A stretch of 64,000 nucleotides of DNA, from the NCBI GenBank assembly GCA_024743435.1, contig JANSWO010000006.1, positions 1 to 64,000 on the forward strand. The letters run 5' to 3'. The position numbers and the translations under genes were made by a program. This stretch comes from Pseudomonadaceae bacterium (GTDB lineage Bacteria > Pseudomonadota > Gammaproteobacteria > Pseudomonadales > Azotimanducaceae). The notes below the pieces were generated by a model. It saw only the letters and a list, made by a program, of their open reading frames with translations, had not been told where the DNA came from and searched no databases. Within the stretch, counting starts at the first letter, position 1. Each line of letters starts with the position of its first letter. Shown here piece after piece: positions 17,483 through 27,536 of the stretch.

Positions 17483-20266
17483 CTAGGCCTGCCTACCGTG
17501 ACATTGCTTGTATTTCTTGCCCGAACCACAGGGACAAGGCTCGTTACGGCCAACTTTTCGCTCGCCTCGAACGAAGGTCTCCGGAGCCTCAGCCGGTGGC
17601 GGCGCACCGGGAGCGCCTGTGCCTTCGGGTCGTCCGGGACCGCCTGCTGTCGGCCCCTGGTTAGGCAGGTTCAAGGCAGACGCTTCGTCATGCGAGAACC
17701 GCATCCGGGCCTCGGCTGCCTGACGTCGCTCACGCTCAGCCTGCTCAACCTCTGACGGCTGCTCAATCTGAATACGACAGATCAGGCGAACCACGTCCGT
17801 CTTGATATTCTCGAGTAGCTCCTGGAACAGCGCAAAGGATTCGCGTTTGTATTCCTGTTTCGGCTGTTTCTGCGCATAGGCACGCAGCGAGATACCCTGG
17901 CGGAGATGGTCCATTACCGCCAGGTGTTCCTTCCAGCGTTGATCGAGCACCTGCAGCATCAGCTGCTTTTCGACCTGCCGCATGTCGATGTTCTGCTCTG
18001 CCCATTCCGCCTCTTTAGCGGCTGCTTCGGCTTCAATCTGCTCGAGCACTTTGTCGACGATCTGCTCGTCCGTCATTTCATCGTCGGCATCGAGCCAGCT
18101 TTGCACGGGCTGACTGGAGCCGAAGTCGGTCTGCAAAGCAGCTTCCAGTCCAGCTACATCCCACTGCTCTTCGATGCTCTGCGGCGGGATGTAGGCAGCA
18201 ACGGTGTTCGCCACCACTTCCGCGCGCAGCCCGGCGATCATCTCGGAGATGTCGTCGCTCTCCATCAGCTCGTTGCGCTGGGAATAGATGACCTGGCGTT
18301 GATCATTGGCAACGTCATCGTATTCGAGCAGGTTCTTACGCATGTCGAAGTTGTGGCCCTCGACCTTGCGCTGCGCCCGCTCGACCGCGTTGTTGACCAT
18401 GCGGGCTTCGATTGCCTCGCCTTTCTCCATGCCGATGGACTGCATGATGGAGCGCATGCGGTCTGATGCAAAAATACGCATCAGGTTGTCTTCCATAGAA
18501 AGGAAGAAGCGGGTGGAGCCAGCGTCACCCTGCCGGCCGCAACGACCACGAAGCTGGTTGTCGATGCGCCGGGATTCGTGCCGTTCGGTGCCGATGACAT
18601 GCAGACCGCCGGCTTCGAGAACCGCGTCGTGACGAGCCTGCCAGTCCTGCTTCACGCGCTCAATATCCGCCTCGGTCGGGTTCTCACCGAGCGCTTCAAT
18701 CTGTGCTTCCAGATTACCGCCCAGCACAATATCTGTGCCTCGACCGGCCATATTTGTCGCAATGGTGACGACGCCGGGACGACCAGCACCGGCAATGATG
18801 TCTGCCTCGCGCTCGTGCTGCTTGGCGTTCAGCACGCTGTGTTCGATCTTGCGGCGTTTAAGCTCGCTCGATAGCAACTCCGAGCTCTCGATCGATGCGG
18901 TGCCAACGAGAACCGGGCGGCCAGCCTCGACGCATTCGGTTATGTCTTCGACAATGGCGTCGTACTTCTCAGGCAGAGTGAGGTAGACGAGATCGTTGTA
19001 GTCCTTGCGCACCATTGGCTGATGGGTAGGAATGACCACCACGTCCAAACCATAGATCTGGCGAAATTCGAACGCTTCCGTATCCGCCGTACCCGTCATG
19101 CCAGATAGCTTGTTGTAAAGCCGGAAGTAGTTCTGGAACGTCGTGGATGCCAGGGTTTGGGTCTCGTTCTGGATCTCCACGCCTTCCTTCGCTTCCACGG
19201 CCTGATGGAGGCCGTCGGACCAACGCCTGCCAGGCATCGCCCGGCCCGTGTGTTCATCAACGATCACAACCTGACCACCGGTAACCATGTAGTCGACGTC
19301 TCGTTTGAACACGGTGTGGGCTCGCAGCGCCGCCTGCACATGGGCAAGGGTTGCCAGGTTGGAGGATGCATAGAGGCTGTCACCCTCCTCGAGCAAGCCC
19401 ATGCGTATCAGCTCGGCTTCCACCTTCTCGTGTCCGGCTTCCGTCAGCTCTACCTGGCGCTGCTTCTCATCAATGCGATAGTCGCCTGGTGTATCGAGGC
19501 CTTCCGGATCGGCTTCGGTGATCTCCTGCTCCGACAAGCTCGGGATCAGAACATTTATGCTCTTGTACAACTCGGTGCTGGCTTCGGCGGGGCCAGAAAT
19601 GATGAGTGGCGTTCGCGCCTCATCAATCAGGATGGAATCAACCTCATCCACAATCGCGTAGTTCAGCCCCCGCTGGAACTTGTCCATGGTGGTGAATGCC
19701 ATGTTGTCGCGCAGATAGTCAAAGCCGAACTCATTGTTCGTGCCGTAGGTGATATCTGCCGCGTAGGCCGCACGCTTCTCTTCCGCGCTTTGGCCCGAGT
19801 ACACCACCCCTACCGTCATGCCGAGGCCTTCGAACACAGGGCTCATCCAGCTGGAGTCACGACGAGCGAGGTAGTCGTTCACGGTTACCACGTGAACCGG
19901 ACCGGCGAGCGCGTTCAGGTACGAGGCCAGTGTGGCAACCAGGGTCTTGCCCTCACCCGTACGCATCTCCGCAATGCGGCCTTCATGAAGAGTCAGGCCA
20001 CCGATCATCTGCACGTCGAAATGGCGCATTCCCATGCGCCTGGAGGACGACTCGCGAACCGCTGCGAAGGCTTCCGGAAGCAGCGCATCGAGCGTCTCAC
20101 CCGCATCGATTCGCGCGCGCAGCTGCTGCGTGGTGGCGAGCAGTTCATCATCGGAGAGCTGTTGAGTCGATTCTTCCAAGGCGTTGATCGCCTTAACCAC
20201 CTTGCCCATCCGCTTAAGCTCGCGGTTGTTCTTGGTGCCGAAAATCTTTCCCAGAAAAGAGGCCAT
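17483..20266 (-). CDS. secA: Preprotein translocase ATPase SecA
   Basis: Motor that pushes unfolded proteins through SecYEG. The 927-aa protein has Walker A G-E-G-K-T (104-108), a D-E-V-D Walker B box near 210, the preprotein crosslinking domain, the second helicase domain with [10 protein letters not shown], and a C-terminal zinc finger [13 protein letters not shown] (Cys911, Cys913, Cys922, His923) for SecB binding. The linker before the finger is rich in Gly, Pro and Ala. No secM-like gene precedes it; instead there is a block of tandem hairpins. On the minus strand a TAAAAT hexamer at 20306-20311 is a weak -10 candidate. Confidence 0.99.
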   Translation of the reverse strand: MASFLGKIFGTKNNRELKRMGKVVKAINALEESTQQLSDDELLATTQQLRARIDAGETLDALLPEAFAAVRESSSRRMGMRHFDVQMIGGLTLHEGRIAEMRTGEGKTLVATLASYLNALAGPVHVVTVNDYLARRDSSWMSPVFEGLGMTVGVVYSGQSAEEKRAAYAADITYGTNNEFGFDYLRDNMAFTTMDKFQRGLNYAIVDEVDSILIDEARTPLIISGPAEASTELYKSINVLIPSLSEQEITEADPEGLDTPGDYRIDEKQRQVELTEAGHEKVEAELIRMGLLEEGDSLYASSNLATLAHVQAALRAHTVFKRDVDYMVTGGQVVIVDEHTGRAMPGRRWSDGLHQAVEAKEGVEIQNETQTLASTTFQNYFRLYNKLSGMTGTADTEAFEFRQIYGLDVVVIPTHQPMVRKDYNDLVYLTLPEKYDAIVEDITECVEAGRPVLVGTASIESSELLSSELKRRKIEHSVLNAKQHEREADIIAGAGRPGVVTIATNMAGRGTDIVLGGNLEAQIEALGENPTEADIERVKQDWQARHDAVLEAGGLHVIGTERHESRRIDNQLRGRCGRQGDAGSTRFFLSMEDNLMRIFASDRMRSIMQSIGMEKGEAIEARMVNNAVERAQRKVEGHNFDMRKNLLEYDDVANDQRQVIYSQRNELMESDDISEMIAGLRAEVVANTVAAYIPPQSIEEQWDVAGLEAALQTDFGSSQPVQSWLDADDEMTDEQIVDKVLEQIEAEAAAKEAEWAEQNIDMRQVEKQLMLQVLDQRWKEHLAVMDHLRQGISLRAYAQKQPKQEYKRESFALFQELLENIKTDVVRLICRIQIEQPSEVEQAERERRQAAEARMRFSHDEASALNLPNQGPTAGGPGRPEGTGAPGAPPPAEAPETFVRGERKVGRNEPCPCGSGKKYKQCHGRQA

Positions 20267-20370
20267 AGGTGTCCTGGCAGCATGTGACGGTAGGTAAACC
20301 GGCGCATTTTACCCGGAGTTAGCGGCTATGGCTTGCGAGGAATCGGACGATTTGGCAGATATGTGAAAAC

Positions 20371-20554
20371 GTTGATCGATTCGCGATCAGCGCGCCTCAA
20401 ACCCCGAGAGAGTAACGTTGAACGCTCTGCGTTCAACGCGCGCCAAACCCCGAGAGAGCAACGCTGATCGCTCCGCGATCAGCGCGCCTCAAGCCCCGCG
20501 AGAGCAACGTTGAACGCTCTGCGTTCAACGCGCGCCAAACCCCGCGAAAGCGAC
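20371..20554. repeat. Four 46-bp tandem hairpin units upstream of secA
   Basis: Four head-to-tail units of exactly 46 bp start at 20371, 20417, 20463 and 20509. Each opens with a hairpin (two 9-base arms, 3-base loop) followed by a conserved spacer of the form GCG-CCAAACCCCGAGAGAGC. Units 2 and 4 share arms GTTGAACGC/GCGTTCAAC. Unit 3 has GCTGATCGC/GCGATCAGC, perfectly paired despite two changed pairs. Unit 1 is close to unit 3 with one G-T and one end mismatch. The array begins about 105 bases before the secA start codon. No reading frame is evident. Confidence 0.95.
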
Positions 20555-20612
20555 AGACGATTTCCTCCGGCGCAAAGCGCCCAGGAAATCTGTCGAGAGC
20601 GCCCATCTACTA
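20551..20612. repeat. Long hairpin element, copy 1
   Basis: CGACAG pairs with CTGTCG, ATTTCCT with AGGAAAT and GGCGC with GCGCC around an AAA loop (20551-20595). The 59 bases at 20554-20612 recur at 23089-23147 with two mismatches. It directly abuts the 46-bp tandem array. Confidence 0.9.
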
Positions 20613-20635
20613 AACCCCAACCTCCCTATAACCGA

Positions 20636-20840
20636 CGGAGATTGCCGCGTCGGCTCTGCGGCTCTCAGCAGCTCGCAAGCGAGCGCTTGTCGCCGGTCGA
20701 ACGCTCTGCATTCGACCTTCCTCGCAATGACAAACTTTGCGTCATCGCGAGCGAATTGGCTGCGTAGCAGGCCAATGAAGCGCGGCGATCTCCCGACATC
20801 GAAGTGGCTGCGTCGCTTTTGGAGATTGCCGCGTCGGCAT
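20636..20840. repeat. Dispersed palindromic repeat mosaic before the M23 gene end
   Basis: GGAGATTGCCGCGTCGGC occurs at 20638-20655 and again at 20821-20838. Between them, CTCGCAATGAC and GTCATCGCGAG form an inverted pair (20720-20750), GGTCGAA/TTCGACC form another (20695-20717), and GCGCGGCGATCTCCC runs the first element backwards. The arrangement is like a BIME: alternating head and tail copies of one palindromic family. It lies just past the stop codon of the M23 peptidase gene. Confidence 0.8.
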
Positions 20841-20854
20841 CAGGCCCTACGGCC

Positions 20855-21778
20855 CTATGAACGTTTGGCGATATAGCCCGAAGGATCCTGGGTTCGGCCG
20901 TTCTTCAGCACCTCGAAGTGCACATGTGGACCGGTCGACCGTCCGGTGCTACCCATGACTGCAATAGTCTGGCCCTTTCTCACGATCTGACCAGGCTCTA
21001 CGAGCAGTTCGCGATGGTGCGCGTAGCGCGTCGCGAGGCCATTACCATGGTTGATCTCGATGAAATTGCCGTAGCCGCTTTTCTCACCGGAAAAGACGAC
21101 AACACCGCTTGCCACGGCAATGACATCCGCGCCTTCCTTGCCAGCGAAATCAACTCCCGCGTGCCAGGCGACTTTACCGGTGATCGGATCTACCCGTTGA
21201 CCATAGGGTGAAGATACCCAGCCCCAGCGAACTGGCCGGCCGGAAACTTCGATATCCTCACGTAGTTGGGCGGTGACCAGAAGCGATTCCAGAACGTCGA
21301 GTTCAGCTTCTTTGGCACGCAGCGTCGCGGCCATGTCGTCGATGGCAGCATCAAAGCTCGGGACGATGCCCATGCTCGCCATCTCATCAGCCGGCGACTC
21401 TGGACCACCAACGGCAATCGGATCCGAGAATGAAAACTCATCACCTTGCAGGTCGGCGAGTTCCGTCACCCGCTCGCCCAGAGCTTCCATGCGCAGCATG
21501 CGAGCATGCAACTGCGCGAGGCGACGCCCGAGGGCTGCGTTTTCCGCGCCGACTTCGGCTTCCAGAGAGTCAACGCTCTTTCGGTGTAGCTTGAGCTCGT
21601 CACGCCAGTGAGCGAGTACATCGCTATCCAACTCATCAGTAACCCAGGCGTCGTATAGCCAGTAGCCGTTGCCGGCAACTCCGGCCACAAACACCATGGC
21701 GGCAAAGATCACTGTTGCTTTGGAGAGCTCAAAACCAAGGGATTTGGAGAAGCGATCGCGAAATACCAGTACTTTCAC
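20855..21778 (-). CDS. M23-family peptidoglycan endopeptidase, membrane-anchored
   Basis: The 307-aa protein has one N-terminal membrane anchor (about 20-42), a coiled-coil region (about 60-180) and a C-terminal LytM/M23 domain. Zinc ligands are visible in W-H-A-G-V-D-F-A and in the final H-V-H-F-E-V motif. Enzymes of this type cut peptide crosslinks in the periplasm or, when degenerate, activate amidases; here the ligands look intact. An M23 gene lies between secA and dciA/lpxC in many gammaproteobacteria. Confidence 0.93.
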   Translation of the reverse strand: MKVLVFRDRFSKSLGFELSKATVIFAAMVFVAGVAGNGYWLYDAWVTDELDSDVLAHWRDELKLHRKSVDSLEAEVGAENAALGRRLAQLHARMLRMEALGERVTELADLQGDEFSFSDPIAVGGPESPADEMASMGIVPSFDAAIDDMAATLRAKEAELDVLESLLVTAQLREDIEVSGRPVRWGWVSSPYGQRVDPITGKVAWHAGVDFAGKEGADVIAVASGVVVFSGEKSGYGNFIEINHGNGLATRYAHHRELLVEPGQIVRKGQTIAVMGSTGRSTGPHVHFEVLKNGRTQDPSGYIAKRS

Positions 21779-22139
21779 AGCTTGCCCTCAGGCCAGCGGT
21801 TGTTCGACTGCCGAACGAGTGCGCAAACCAACGCACTCAGGCCCAAAGCATTGTGTCCAGAAAATCGCATCAAAAGCTCCCTGCTCCCTGCTGCCAATTG
21901 CCGCCAATCGACCGCAGCACTCTCGCCTGGAATCGATTCCTGTTTGCGTTACGGATCTGCTCTCCTCGAACAGGCCCCGGCGCAAGGGTTTGTAAGGCTC
22001 GATGGTCCTCTCCACGCCTCGCGTCGACGCTGACCAATCGGCCAGAATCGCCATAGGCGGAATTGAACTGTGAGCTAGGCAAACGACTTCGTCGGGTAGA
22101 CAATGCGGCACTCCCCCCAGAGCGAACGATGCACTGTCC
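21779..22139. other. Divergent intergenic region between the M23 gene and dciA
   Basis: This 361-base region must hold the promoters of both flanking genes. I see no convincing -35/-10 pair, no terminator, and none of the repeat words of the neighbouring intergenic regions. Confidence 0.5.
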
Positions 22140-22559
22140 GTGTCCTACCGACGAAAGATAGATGATCTGCTGAGACTTGGCCACAAAAGTGCCTCGGAAC
22201 TTGAGCGTTTGCTGCGCGTCGCTGGAGCCCAGGAAGCCTGGACCGATGCTCTGCGCGCCGTCCTACCTGATGATCTCGCACCCCACTGCCGGGTTGACCG
22301 GCTGGCAGGAGAATCGATGGTGGTTGTCACCGACCACGCCAATTGGGCCACTCGCGCACGATTTGTAGTGCCAACCGTGCTGGTAAACCTGCAACAACTG
22401 CCTGAATTCAGGCGCGTCGAGCAGGTTACCGTCCGCGTCGCTCAATCTGCGAACGCTCCGGAGCAGCCGAACGAGCCGCCAGCACCGAAGCTAGAAGGTC
22501 GGGCTGCCCGCCAGCGAGCAATCGAGACCATCAGGAACCTGCTGAATGATGAATCGTAA
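22140..22559 (+). CDS. dciA: DciA-family (DUF721) protein
   Basis: DciA is the ancestral loader or operator of the replicative helicase DnaB in bacteria without DnaC. The 139-aa protein shows the DUF721 KH-like domain: W-x-x-A-L near the start, R-V-D-R-L-A-G-E-S-M-V-V-V-T-D-H-A-N-W-A-T-R-A-R-F (a typical family block), then V-x-V-R-V-A and a polar tail. GTG start with no strong ribosome site. Its place between lpxC and the M23/secA genes agrees with other gammaproteobacteria. Confidence 0.85.
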   Translation: MSYRRKIDDLLRLGHKSASELERLLRVAGAQEAWTDALRAVLPDDLAPHCRVDRLAGESMVVVTDHANWATRARFVVPTVLVNLQQLPEFRRVEQVTVRVAQSANAPEQPNEPPAPKLEGRAARQRAIETIRNLLNDES

Positions 22560-22724
22560 AAGCATTTTCTTCTGAGATGGGGATCACTAAGGGCGAAACC
22601 ACCGCCATTGGCCCTTTGGGCCGATGGCTGTGCTTTCTGCCCAGATTCAAACCCTAAACAAATGCCCCGGCAGTGCATTCGCGACGATTGCGAAGCGATC
22701 TAGCGAATGCTCGAGAGGGGGAGA

Positions 22725-22809
22725 GGGCGCTCTCGAGCATTCCTCAAGCGAGGAATGCACTGCCGCTCTCACGAGATTTGAGTCTCGTCGATCGCGTCGC
22801 GATCAACGT
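22725..22809. repeat. 85-bp direct repeat, copy A
   Basis: Begins GGGCGCTCTCGAG and contains three stacked hairpins: GCATTCCT/AGGAATGC, ACGAGA/TCTCGT and GATCGCG/CGCGATC. Copy B lies 179 bases downstream and differs at two positions. Confidence 0.95.
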
Positions 22810-22903
22810 TGATTGCCGCGCCCTTCGGGCTCGCAAAGACGGGCCGTAACGGTCATCGCGACAGGCCATAACCGCCCGGCGATCTCCCGACGGTGCACTT
22901 TCC

Positions 22904-22988
22904 GGGCGCTCTCGAGCATTCCTCAAGCGAGGAATGCACTGCCGCTCTCACGAGATTCGAGTCTCGTCGATCACGTCGCGATCAACGT
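22904..22988. repeat. 85-bp direct repeat, copy B
   Basis: Matches copy A over 85 bases with two substitutions. One (T to C) lies in the loop of the ACGAGA hairpin. The other (G to A) breaks one pair in the GATCGCG/CGCGATC stem. Confidence 0.95.
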
Positions 22989-23088
22989 CGCTTCGCGACA
23001 AGCGATCTCGCAATGAAGGGGCTATAAGATTTCGCTTGCTCTGCGAGCCGAAATCGGTAGCTCCCAGACTCAAATCCTGACAGAGCGG

Positions 23089-23147
23089 CAGACGATTTCT
23101 TCCGGCGCAAAGCGCCCAGGAAATCTGTCGAGAGCGCCCTTCTACTA
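23089..23147. repeat. Long hairpin element, copy 2
   Basis: 59 bases matching 20554-20612 with two mismatches. One mismatch, in the ATTTC-T-T arm, turns a C-G pair into a G-T wobble; the other lies outside the stem. Confidence 0.93.
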
Positions 23148-23195
23148 CACCTCCACGGTCACCTAGCTAAGGACACCCTGCGTTCGGCCTTCCTC

Positions 23196-24104
23196 CTACC
23201 CCGCAAACGCCGCGCGATACGACTCCGGCGCAGTGGCCTCATCTTCGAACGTGACCCACTCATACGCACTCGAATCCGCGAGCAGCTTGCTCAGCAGCGC
23301 ATTATTCATCCGATGGCCAGACTTGAAGCCGGTAAACGCGCCAATAATGGGGCCGCCGGCGAGATATAGATCGCCAATGGCATCCAGAATCTTGTGCTTG
23401 GCGAACTCATCTCGAAGCCGCAGGCCCTCCTCGTTCACGATGCGATAGCTATCCACAACGATGGCGTTATCGAGGCTTCCACCCCTGGCAAGATCCATGG
23501 CGCGAAGCTTCTCGTAGTCCGCGAGAAATCCAAAGGTGCGGGCCCGTGCGACTTCCTTGATGAACGCTGAGCCGGAAAACTCAACACTGGCCCGACCGGC
23601 GCCCTTCTCGAAAACGGGATGGTTGTAGCTCAGAGTGTAGTCGAGCCGAAAGCCATCAAAGGGCTCAATCTCAGCCCAGGCATCATCGGTCTCTACCCGA
23701 ACCTTCCTGGTGACCTTCAAAAACTTCTTGGCCGCTGACTGCTTTGCGAGCCCTGCCGATTCGATGAGAAATACAAATGGAGCTGCACTGCCATCCATTA
23801 TCGGAACTTCCGCTGCACTCACATCGACGTAGGCGTTGTCGACCCCGAGGCCAGACAACGCAGCCATGAGGTGCTCGATCGTCTCAATGCGTGCATCGCC
23901 TTCAGCAAGCGAGGTTGCCATGGTGGTGGAGGCAACCGCATCGAGGCGCGCGGTCAGTGACAGCGCCGGCGACAAATCTGTGCGCGTGAATACGATGCCT
24001 GTGTCGACAGGCGCGGGGCGAAGCCCAAGGTACACCTTCTCGCCGGAGTGCAAGCCAACTCCGGTAGCCCGAATCGAATTTTTCAGCGTGCGTTGAGCGA
24101 TCAT
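23196..24104 (-). CDS. lpxC: UDP-3-O-acyl-N-acetylglucosamine deacetylase
   Basis: Zinc amidohydrolase that commits UDP-3-O-acyl-GlcNAc to lipid A synthesis. Zinc ligands are His78 (E-H-L-M-A-A-L), His237 and Asp241 ([10 protein letters not shown]), with the general base region at His264 (S-G-H-R). The frame opens at a GTG at 24113; ATG 24104 (M-I-A-Q-R-T-L-K) gives 302 aa and the canonical start. The last residues (F-A-G) are short; no FtsH degradation tag can be judged. Follows ftsZ on the same strand after about 200 bases. Confidence 0.98.
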   Translation of the reverse strand: MIAQRTLKNSIRATGVGLHSGEKVYLGLRPAPVDTGIVFTRTDLSPALSLTARLDAVASTTMATSLAEGDARIETIEHLMAALSGLGVDNAYVDVSAAEVPIMDGSAAPFVFLIESAGLAKQSAAKKFLKVTRKVRVETDDAWAEIEPFDGFRLDYTLSYNHPVFEKGAGRASVEFSGSAFIKEVARARTFGFLADYEKLRAMDLARGGSLDNAIVVDSYRIVNEEGLRLRDEFAKHKILDAIGDLYLAGGPIIGAFTGFKSGHRMNNALLSKLLADSSAYEWVTFEDEATAPESYRAAFAG

Positions 24105-24305
24105 CGATGTCACGGCTTCGGAGCTTGGATAACGGACCCGGCAGGCGAGCAGGACGATAGACGTTGTTCAGGCAACGCCTACTGTTCGGTGTTGGACGAG
24201 ATTGGCCCGTGCTTCCCGAAGGCCGATCCCGCGCAAGCGCGAGACCGTACTACAGGCCACCTCGCCCAACCACGAAGGAGCATCACGAAATTGTTTCAGA
24301 CTGTA

Positions 24306-25502
24306 TCAGTCAGCCTGACGGCGCAGGAACGCCGGGATATCGAGATAGTCCATATTCGGTGCTTTCGACGGCGAAACCACCGGCTCTTCGCGACTAGAGA
24401 CTGACGCGTCATCAATCGGGTCAACCGATACTCGATCCGTGGCTGCTGACTGATTACGCATCACGGTGGGACGATCGAGTTGGTTGTAGTCAACGCCACC
24501 ACCCATTGCCGGCTGCGGAACCGTGTTGTCGACCACGATGTTCGGCGTGCGCGCATCACCAAGACCGGTCGCAACAACCGTGACCTTCAGCTCTTCGCCC
24601 AGGCTCGGATCGATGACCGTGCCCACAACAACTGTCGCCGTGTCACTGGCAAACTCTTCAATCGTATCGCCGACGTCTGAGAACTCACCAATGGAGAGTT
24701 CCGGACCCGCGGTTACGTTTACCAGGATGCCGCGCGCGCCGTGGAGATCGATGTCTTCCAGAAGCGGGCTGCGAATCGCAGCTTCTGCCGCATCGCGCGC
24801 ACGGTTGTCACCGCTTGCCCGGCCGGTGCCCATCATGGCCATGCCCATTTCGCTCATGACGGTTCGGACGTCAGCAAAATCCACATTCATGAGGCCCGGA
24901 CGGATGATGAGATCTGCAATGCCCTGCACCGCGCCCTGAAGCACGTCATTGGCGGCAGAGAACGCATCCATCATGGACGTACGCTCGCCGAGAACCGCAA
25001 GCAACTTCTCGTTAGGAATCGTGATCAGTGAGTCGACGTGACGACTCAGCTCTTCGATGCCCTGCTCGGCGACGCTCATGCGCTTCTCAAAGCGGAATGG
25101 TTTGGTCACCACGGCAACCGTGAGTATGCCCAGCTCTCGAGCCACTTCGGCAACCACAGGCGCTGCGCCCGTGCCGGTGCCACCACCCATGCCGGCGGTA
25201 ATGAACACCATATCCGCGCCATCGAGCACCTCAGCCAATCGCTCCCGATCTTCCAGAGCGGCTTGTCGGCCGATCTCCGGGTTCGCGCCAGCGCCAAGCC
25301 CTTTGGTGATAGTGCTGCCGAGTTGCAGCAATGTGCGCGCATCAAGATTCTTGAGCGCTTGTGAATCGGTGTTGGCCGCAATGAAGTCAACACCTTCTAC
25401 ATTCTTGCGCAGCATGTGCGATACGGCGTTACCACCGCCACCGCCAACGCCTACGACTTTGATCACTGCGCTTTGTGGGGCGCTGTCGACCAATTCAAAC
25501 AT
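24306..25502 (-). CDS. ftsZ: Cell division GTPase FtsZ
   Basis: Tubulin homologue that forms the Z ring. The 398-aa protein has the G-box G-G-G-T-G-T-G-A (106-113), the T7 synergy loop N-V-D-F-A-D-V (near 209-215), a variable linker and the conserved C-terminal peptide [11 protein letters not shown] (385-395) that binds FtsA and other partners. AGGAG lies five bases before the ATG. Third gene of ftsQ-ftsA-ftsZ. Confidence 0.99.
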   Translation of the reverse strand: MFELVDSAPQSAVIKVVGVGGGGGNAVSHMLRKNVEGVDFIAANTDSQALKNLDARTLLQLGSTITKGLGAGANPEIGRQAALEDRERLAEVLDGADMVFITAGMGGGTGTGAAPVVAEVARELGILTVAVVTKPFRFEKRMSVAEQGIEELSRHVDSLITIPNEKLLAVLGERTSMMDAFSAANDVLQGAVQGIADLIIRPGLMNVDFADVRTVMSEMGMAMMGTGRASGDNRARDAAEAAIRSPLLEDIDLHGARGILVNVTAGPELSIGEFSDVGDTIEEFASDTATVVVGTVIDPSLGEELKVTVVATGLGDARTPNIVVDNTVPQPAMGGGVDYNQLDRPTVMRNQSAATDRVSVDPIDDASVSSREEPVVSPSKAPNMDYLDIPAFLRRQAD

Positions 25503-25570
25503 GGGTTTCTCCTGAAACTGCTATTTCGTGATGCTCATGTCGGGCGCGCTCTGGCCTGCCAGGCACGCGC

Positions 25571-26797
25571 CTAAAAATTGTCCGCCACCCATTTCTTTAA
25601 CCGAGCCCAGAACTGGCCTGTTGGCCTGCCCTGATTCGGCGTGTCCAATAGTTTTTCTTTTCCGAACATCAGCAAACCCACCCCCGTTGCGTAAATTGGG
25701 TTTGTGATGATGTCTTTCACGCCCGCGACATTGCGCGGAACGCCAAGGCTGACCGGCATATGGAATATCTCCTCTGCCAGTTCGACCACGCCCTCCATTT
25801 TGGACGCGCCTCCGGTCAGGACGATGCCGGCTGCCAGAAGATCTTCAAAACCACTACGCTGCAGTTCCACCTGCACCAGGTTAAAGAGCTCTTCATAGCG
25901 AGGCTCGACGACTTCAGCTAATGCCTGTCGCGACAATTGCCGCGCCGGTTTATCACCGACTCCAGGTACCTGAATTACGTCCTCAACCCGCGCGAGCTGT
26001 CGCAACGCGCAGGCATACTTGATCTTGATTTCTTCGGCATGCTGCGTTGGCGTACGCAGTGCCATAGCGATATCGCCGGTGACTTGATCACCTGCGATCG
26101 GGATGACCGCTGTGTGTCGAATCGCGCCGGCAGTGAAGACCGCAATATCTGTGGTTCCGCCTCCGATATCGACAATACAAACACCCAGATCACGCTCATC
26201 ATCCGTCAGCACCGAGTAACTTGATGCCAACTGCTCAAGGATAATCTTGTCGACACCCAGGGAACAGCGTTCGATGCATTTTTCAATGTTTTGCGCCGCA
26301 TTTACCGCACAGGTAACCAGGTGCACCTTCGCTTCCAGACGAACGCCTGACATCCCCATCGGTTCGCGAATGCCTTCCTGGGAGTCGATCACGTATTCCT
26401 GCGGCAGGATGTGCAGAACTTTTTGATCCGCCGGTATAGCCACAGCCTGCGCCGCATCGATTACGCGATCGATATCCTGCTGAAACACTTCGCCGTCGCG
26501 AATGGCAACGATGCCGTGGGAATTCAGTGAGCGAATGTGTGAGCCGGCGATGCCCGCATACACTGTTTCGATGGTGCAGCCAGCCATCAGCTCGGCTTCC
26601 TCTATCGCGCGCTGAATCGAATCGACGGTGGATTCGATATTGACCACAACGCCTTTCTTCAAACCACTCGACGGATGCGAACCAACACCCACAATCTCGA
26701 GTTCACCGTCTTCCGACAGCTCGCCAACGATCGCGCTGATCTTGTTGGTGCCGATATCCAGGCCCACAATTATCTGGCTGTTGTCTTCGGTTGCCAC
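25571..26797 (-). CDS. ftsA: Cell division actin-like protein FtsA
   Basis: Membrane-tethered ATPase of the actin superfamily that anchors FtsZ and recruits later division proteins. V-G-L-D-I-G-T-N-K, V-C-I-V-D-I-G-G-G-T-T-D-I-A and G-I-V-L-T-G-G-A mark the nucleotide site, and the C-terminus (W-A-R-L-K-K-W-V-A-D-N-F) is the amphipathic membrane helix. The frame opens at 26908 inside ftsQ. I prefer GTG 26797: GGAAAG lies a few bases before it and V-A-T-E-D-N-S-Q-I-I-V-G-L-D aligns with other FtsA starts (408 aa). Confidence 0.97.
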   Translation of the reverse strand: MATEDNSQIIVGLDIGTNKISAIVGELSEDGELEIVGVGSHPSSGLKKGVVVNIESTVDSIQRAIEEAELMAGCTIETVYAGIAGSHIRSLNSHGIVAIRDGEVFQQDIDRVIDAAQAVAIPADQKVLHILPQEYVIDSQEGIREPMGMSGVRLEAKVHLVTCAVNAAQNIEKCIERCSLGVDKIILEQLASSYSVLTDDERDLGVCIVDIGGGTTDIAVFTAGAIRHTAVIPIAGDQVTGDIAMALRTPTQHAEEIKIKYACALRQLARVEDVIQVPGVGDKPARQLSRQALAEVVEPRYEELFNLVQVELQRSGFEDLLAAGIVLTGGASKMEGVVELAEEIFHMPVSLGVPRNVAGVKDIITNPIYATGVGLLMFGKEKLLDTPNQGRPTGQFWARLKKWVADNF

Positions 26798-26816
26798 GAT
26801 GCTTTCCGTAAACCCG

Positions 26817-27536
26817 TTACCGACCGTCGTCGGTCTGAAGCGCCACAAGAGGCGAGCCCGCGCGCCAACCAACGGCAACACCGTTGTGATAACGCGCATC
26901 CATGACATCCACTAGCGATGCCCAACTACTCAGTTCGAAACGATAAACGCGAATTGAGCGATCCAGCCGCTCGAGCAGGTCCTGCCGACCCAGGCGAATA
27001 GCAAGGCCAGAGGTCAGAATCAGCTCCCACTCACCCACCGCATTCTCCCGCAGCGAGCGAATGCGCAGGTTCGCCGTCGCCAATCGGTTACCCAGCACAT
27101 CAAACAGCTCAATAGCGCGCGCCGCCGTTGCATGCACAACACCGAGTTCTGGCAACGCATCACCATCCATGCCGTCGGCCATAGCGATCACGTTGCCACG
27201 AGCAGAAATAAAGCCACCATCGGCCCAACGCGCAACAACGGCTGGTTTGGTAATGCGTAGCGTGATCGTCTCCGGCCACTGCCGGCGCACGCTCGCTGTC
27301 TCGACCCAGTCCAGCGCCAGCACCGAGCGGGTTACGGCCGAAAGATCCAAGCCGAGCATCGAGGCGGGCAGCGCATCGCGTACTTGCGCAGATACCGCCT
27401 GTTGCTCCATGTCTGACAGCGAGCCTTCAACGACAACGTGGCGAACCTCTCGGTCAAAGAGGCCCAACACAGCCCAAACTGCCGAGCTGACAATCAGGCC
27501 GACCAACAGCCAAGCTAACACTCGACGAATGGTCAT
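26817..27536 (-). CDS. ftsQ: Cell division protein FtsQ
   Basis: Bitopic inner-membrane divisome protein that binds FtsL and FtsB. The 239-aa product has one membrane helix (about 8-26), a POTRA domain (about 33-100) and the FtsQ beta domain (about 105-230) with [13 protein letters not shown]. Its ATG overlaps the murC stop in ATGA. In E. coli ddlB, and in many other gammaproteobacteria murB-ddlB, lie between murC and ftsQ; here nothing does. Confidence 0.95.
   Translation of the reverse strand: MTIRRVLAWLLVGLIVSSAVWAVLGLFDREVRHVVVEGSLSDMEQQAVSAQVRDALPASMLGLDLSAVTRSVLALDWVETASVRRQWPETITLRITKPAVVARWADGGFISARGNVIAMADGMDGDALPELGVVHATAARAIELFDVLGNRLATANLRIRSLRENAVGEWELILTSGLAIRLGRQDLLERLDRSIRVYRFELSSWASLVDVMDARYHNGVAVGWRAGSPLVALQTDDGR

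Larger units (their letters stand above)
22560..23195. repeat. Repeat-filled intergenic region between dciA and lpxC
   Basis: Over 600 bases without a gene, built mainly of palindromes. GCATTCGC/GCGAATGC form a hairpin at 22675-22710, and GGCAGTGCATTC near 22670 is inverted at GAATGCACTGCC near 22753-22764. An 85-bp direct repeat and a second copy of the hairpin element from 20.55 kb are listed separately. Between the direct repeats (22810-22890) lies another mosaic of ATTGCCGCG, CTCGCAAAGACG, GTCATCGCGA and GGCGATCTCCCGAC. Both flanking genes end here (dciA stop; lpxC stop), so these are downstream sequences. Confidence 0.85.

Noticed and set aside
19157-20287. 376-codon open frame antisense to secA
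   Set aside because: It is the complementary shadow of a long GC-rich gene with clear SecA motifs; no domain and no ribosome site was seen.
20267-20370. secM-like arrest peptide gene before secA
   Set aside because: No short frame with a signal sequence or arrest motif is visible between the hairpin array and secA.
20371-20554. CRISPR array
   Set aside because: The units are contiguous with no variable spacers of CRISPR form, and no cas genes are present. The variation is compensatory within hairpin arms.
20555-23195. Insertion sequence
   Set aside because: The repeats have no transposase frame, no terminal inverted repeats bounding an open frame and no target duplication; they resemble REP/BIME elements instead.
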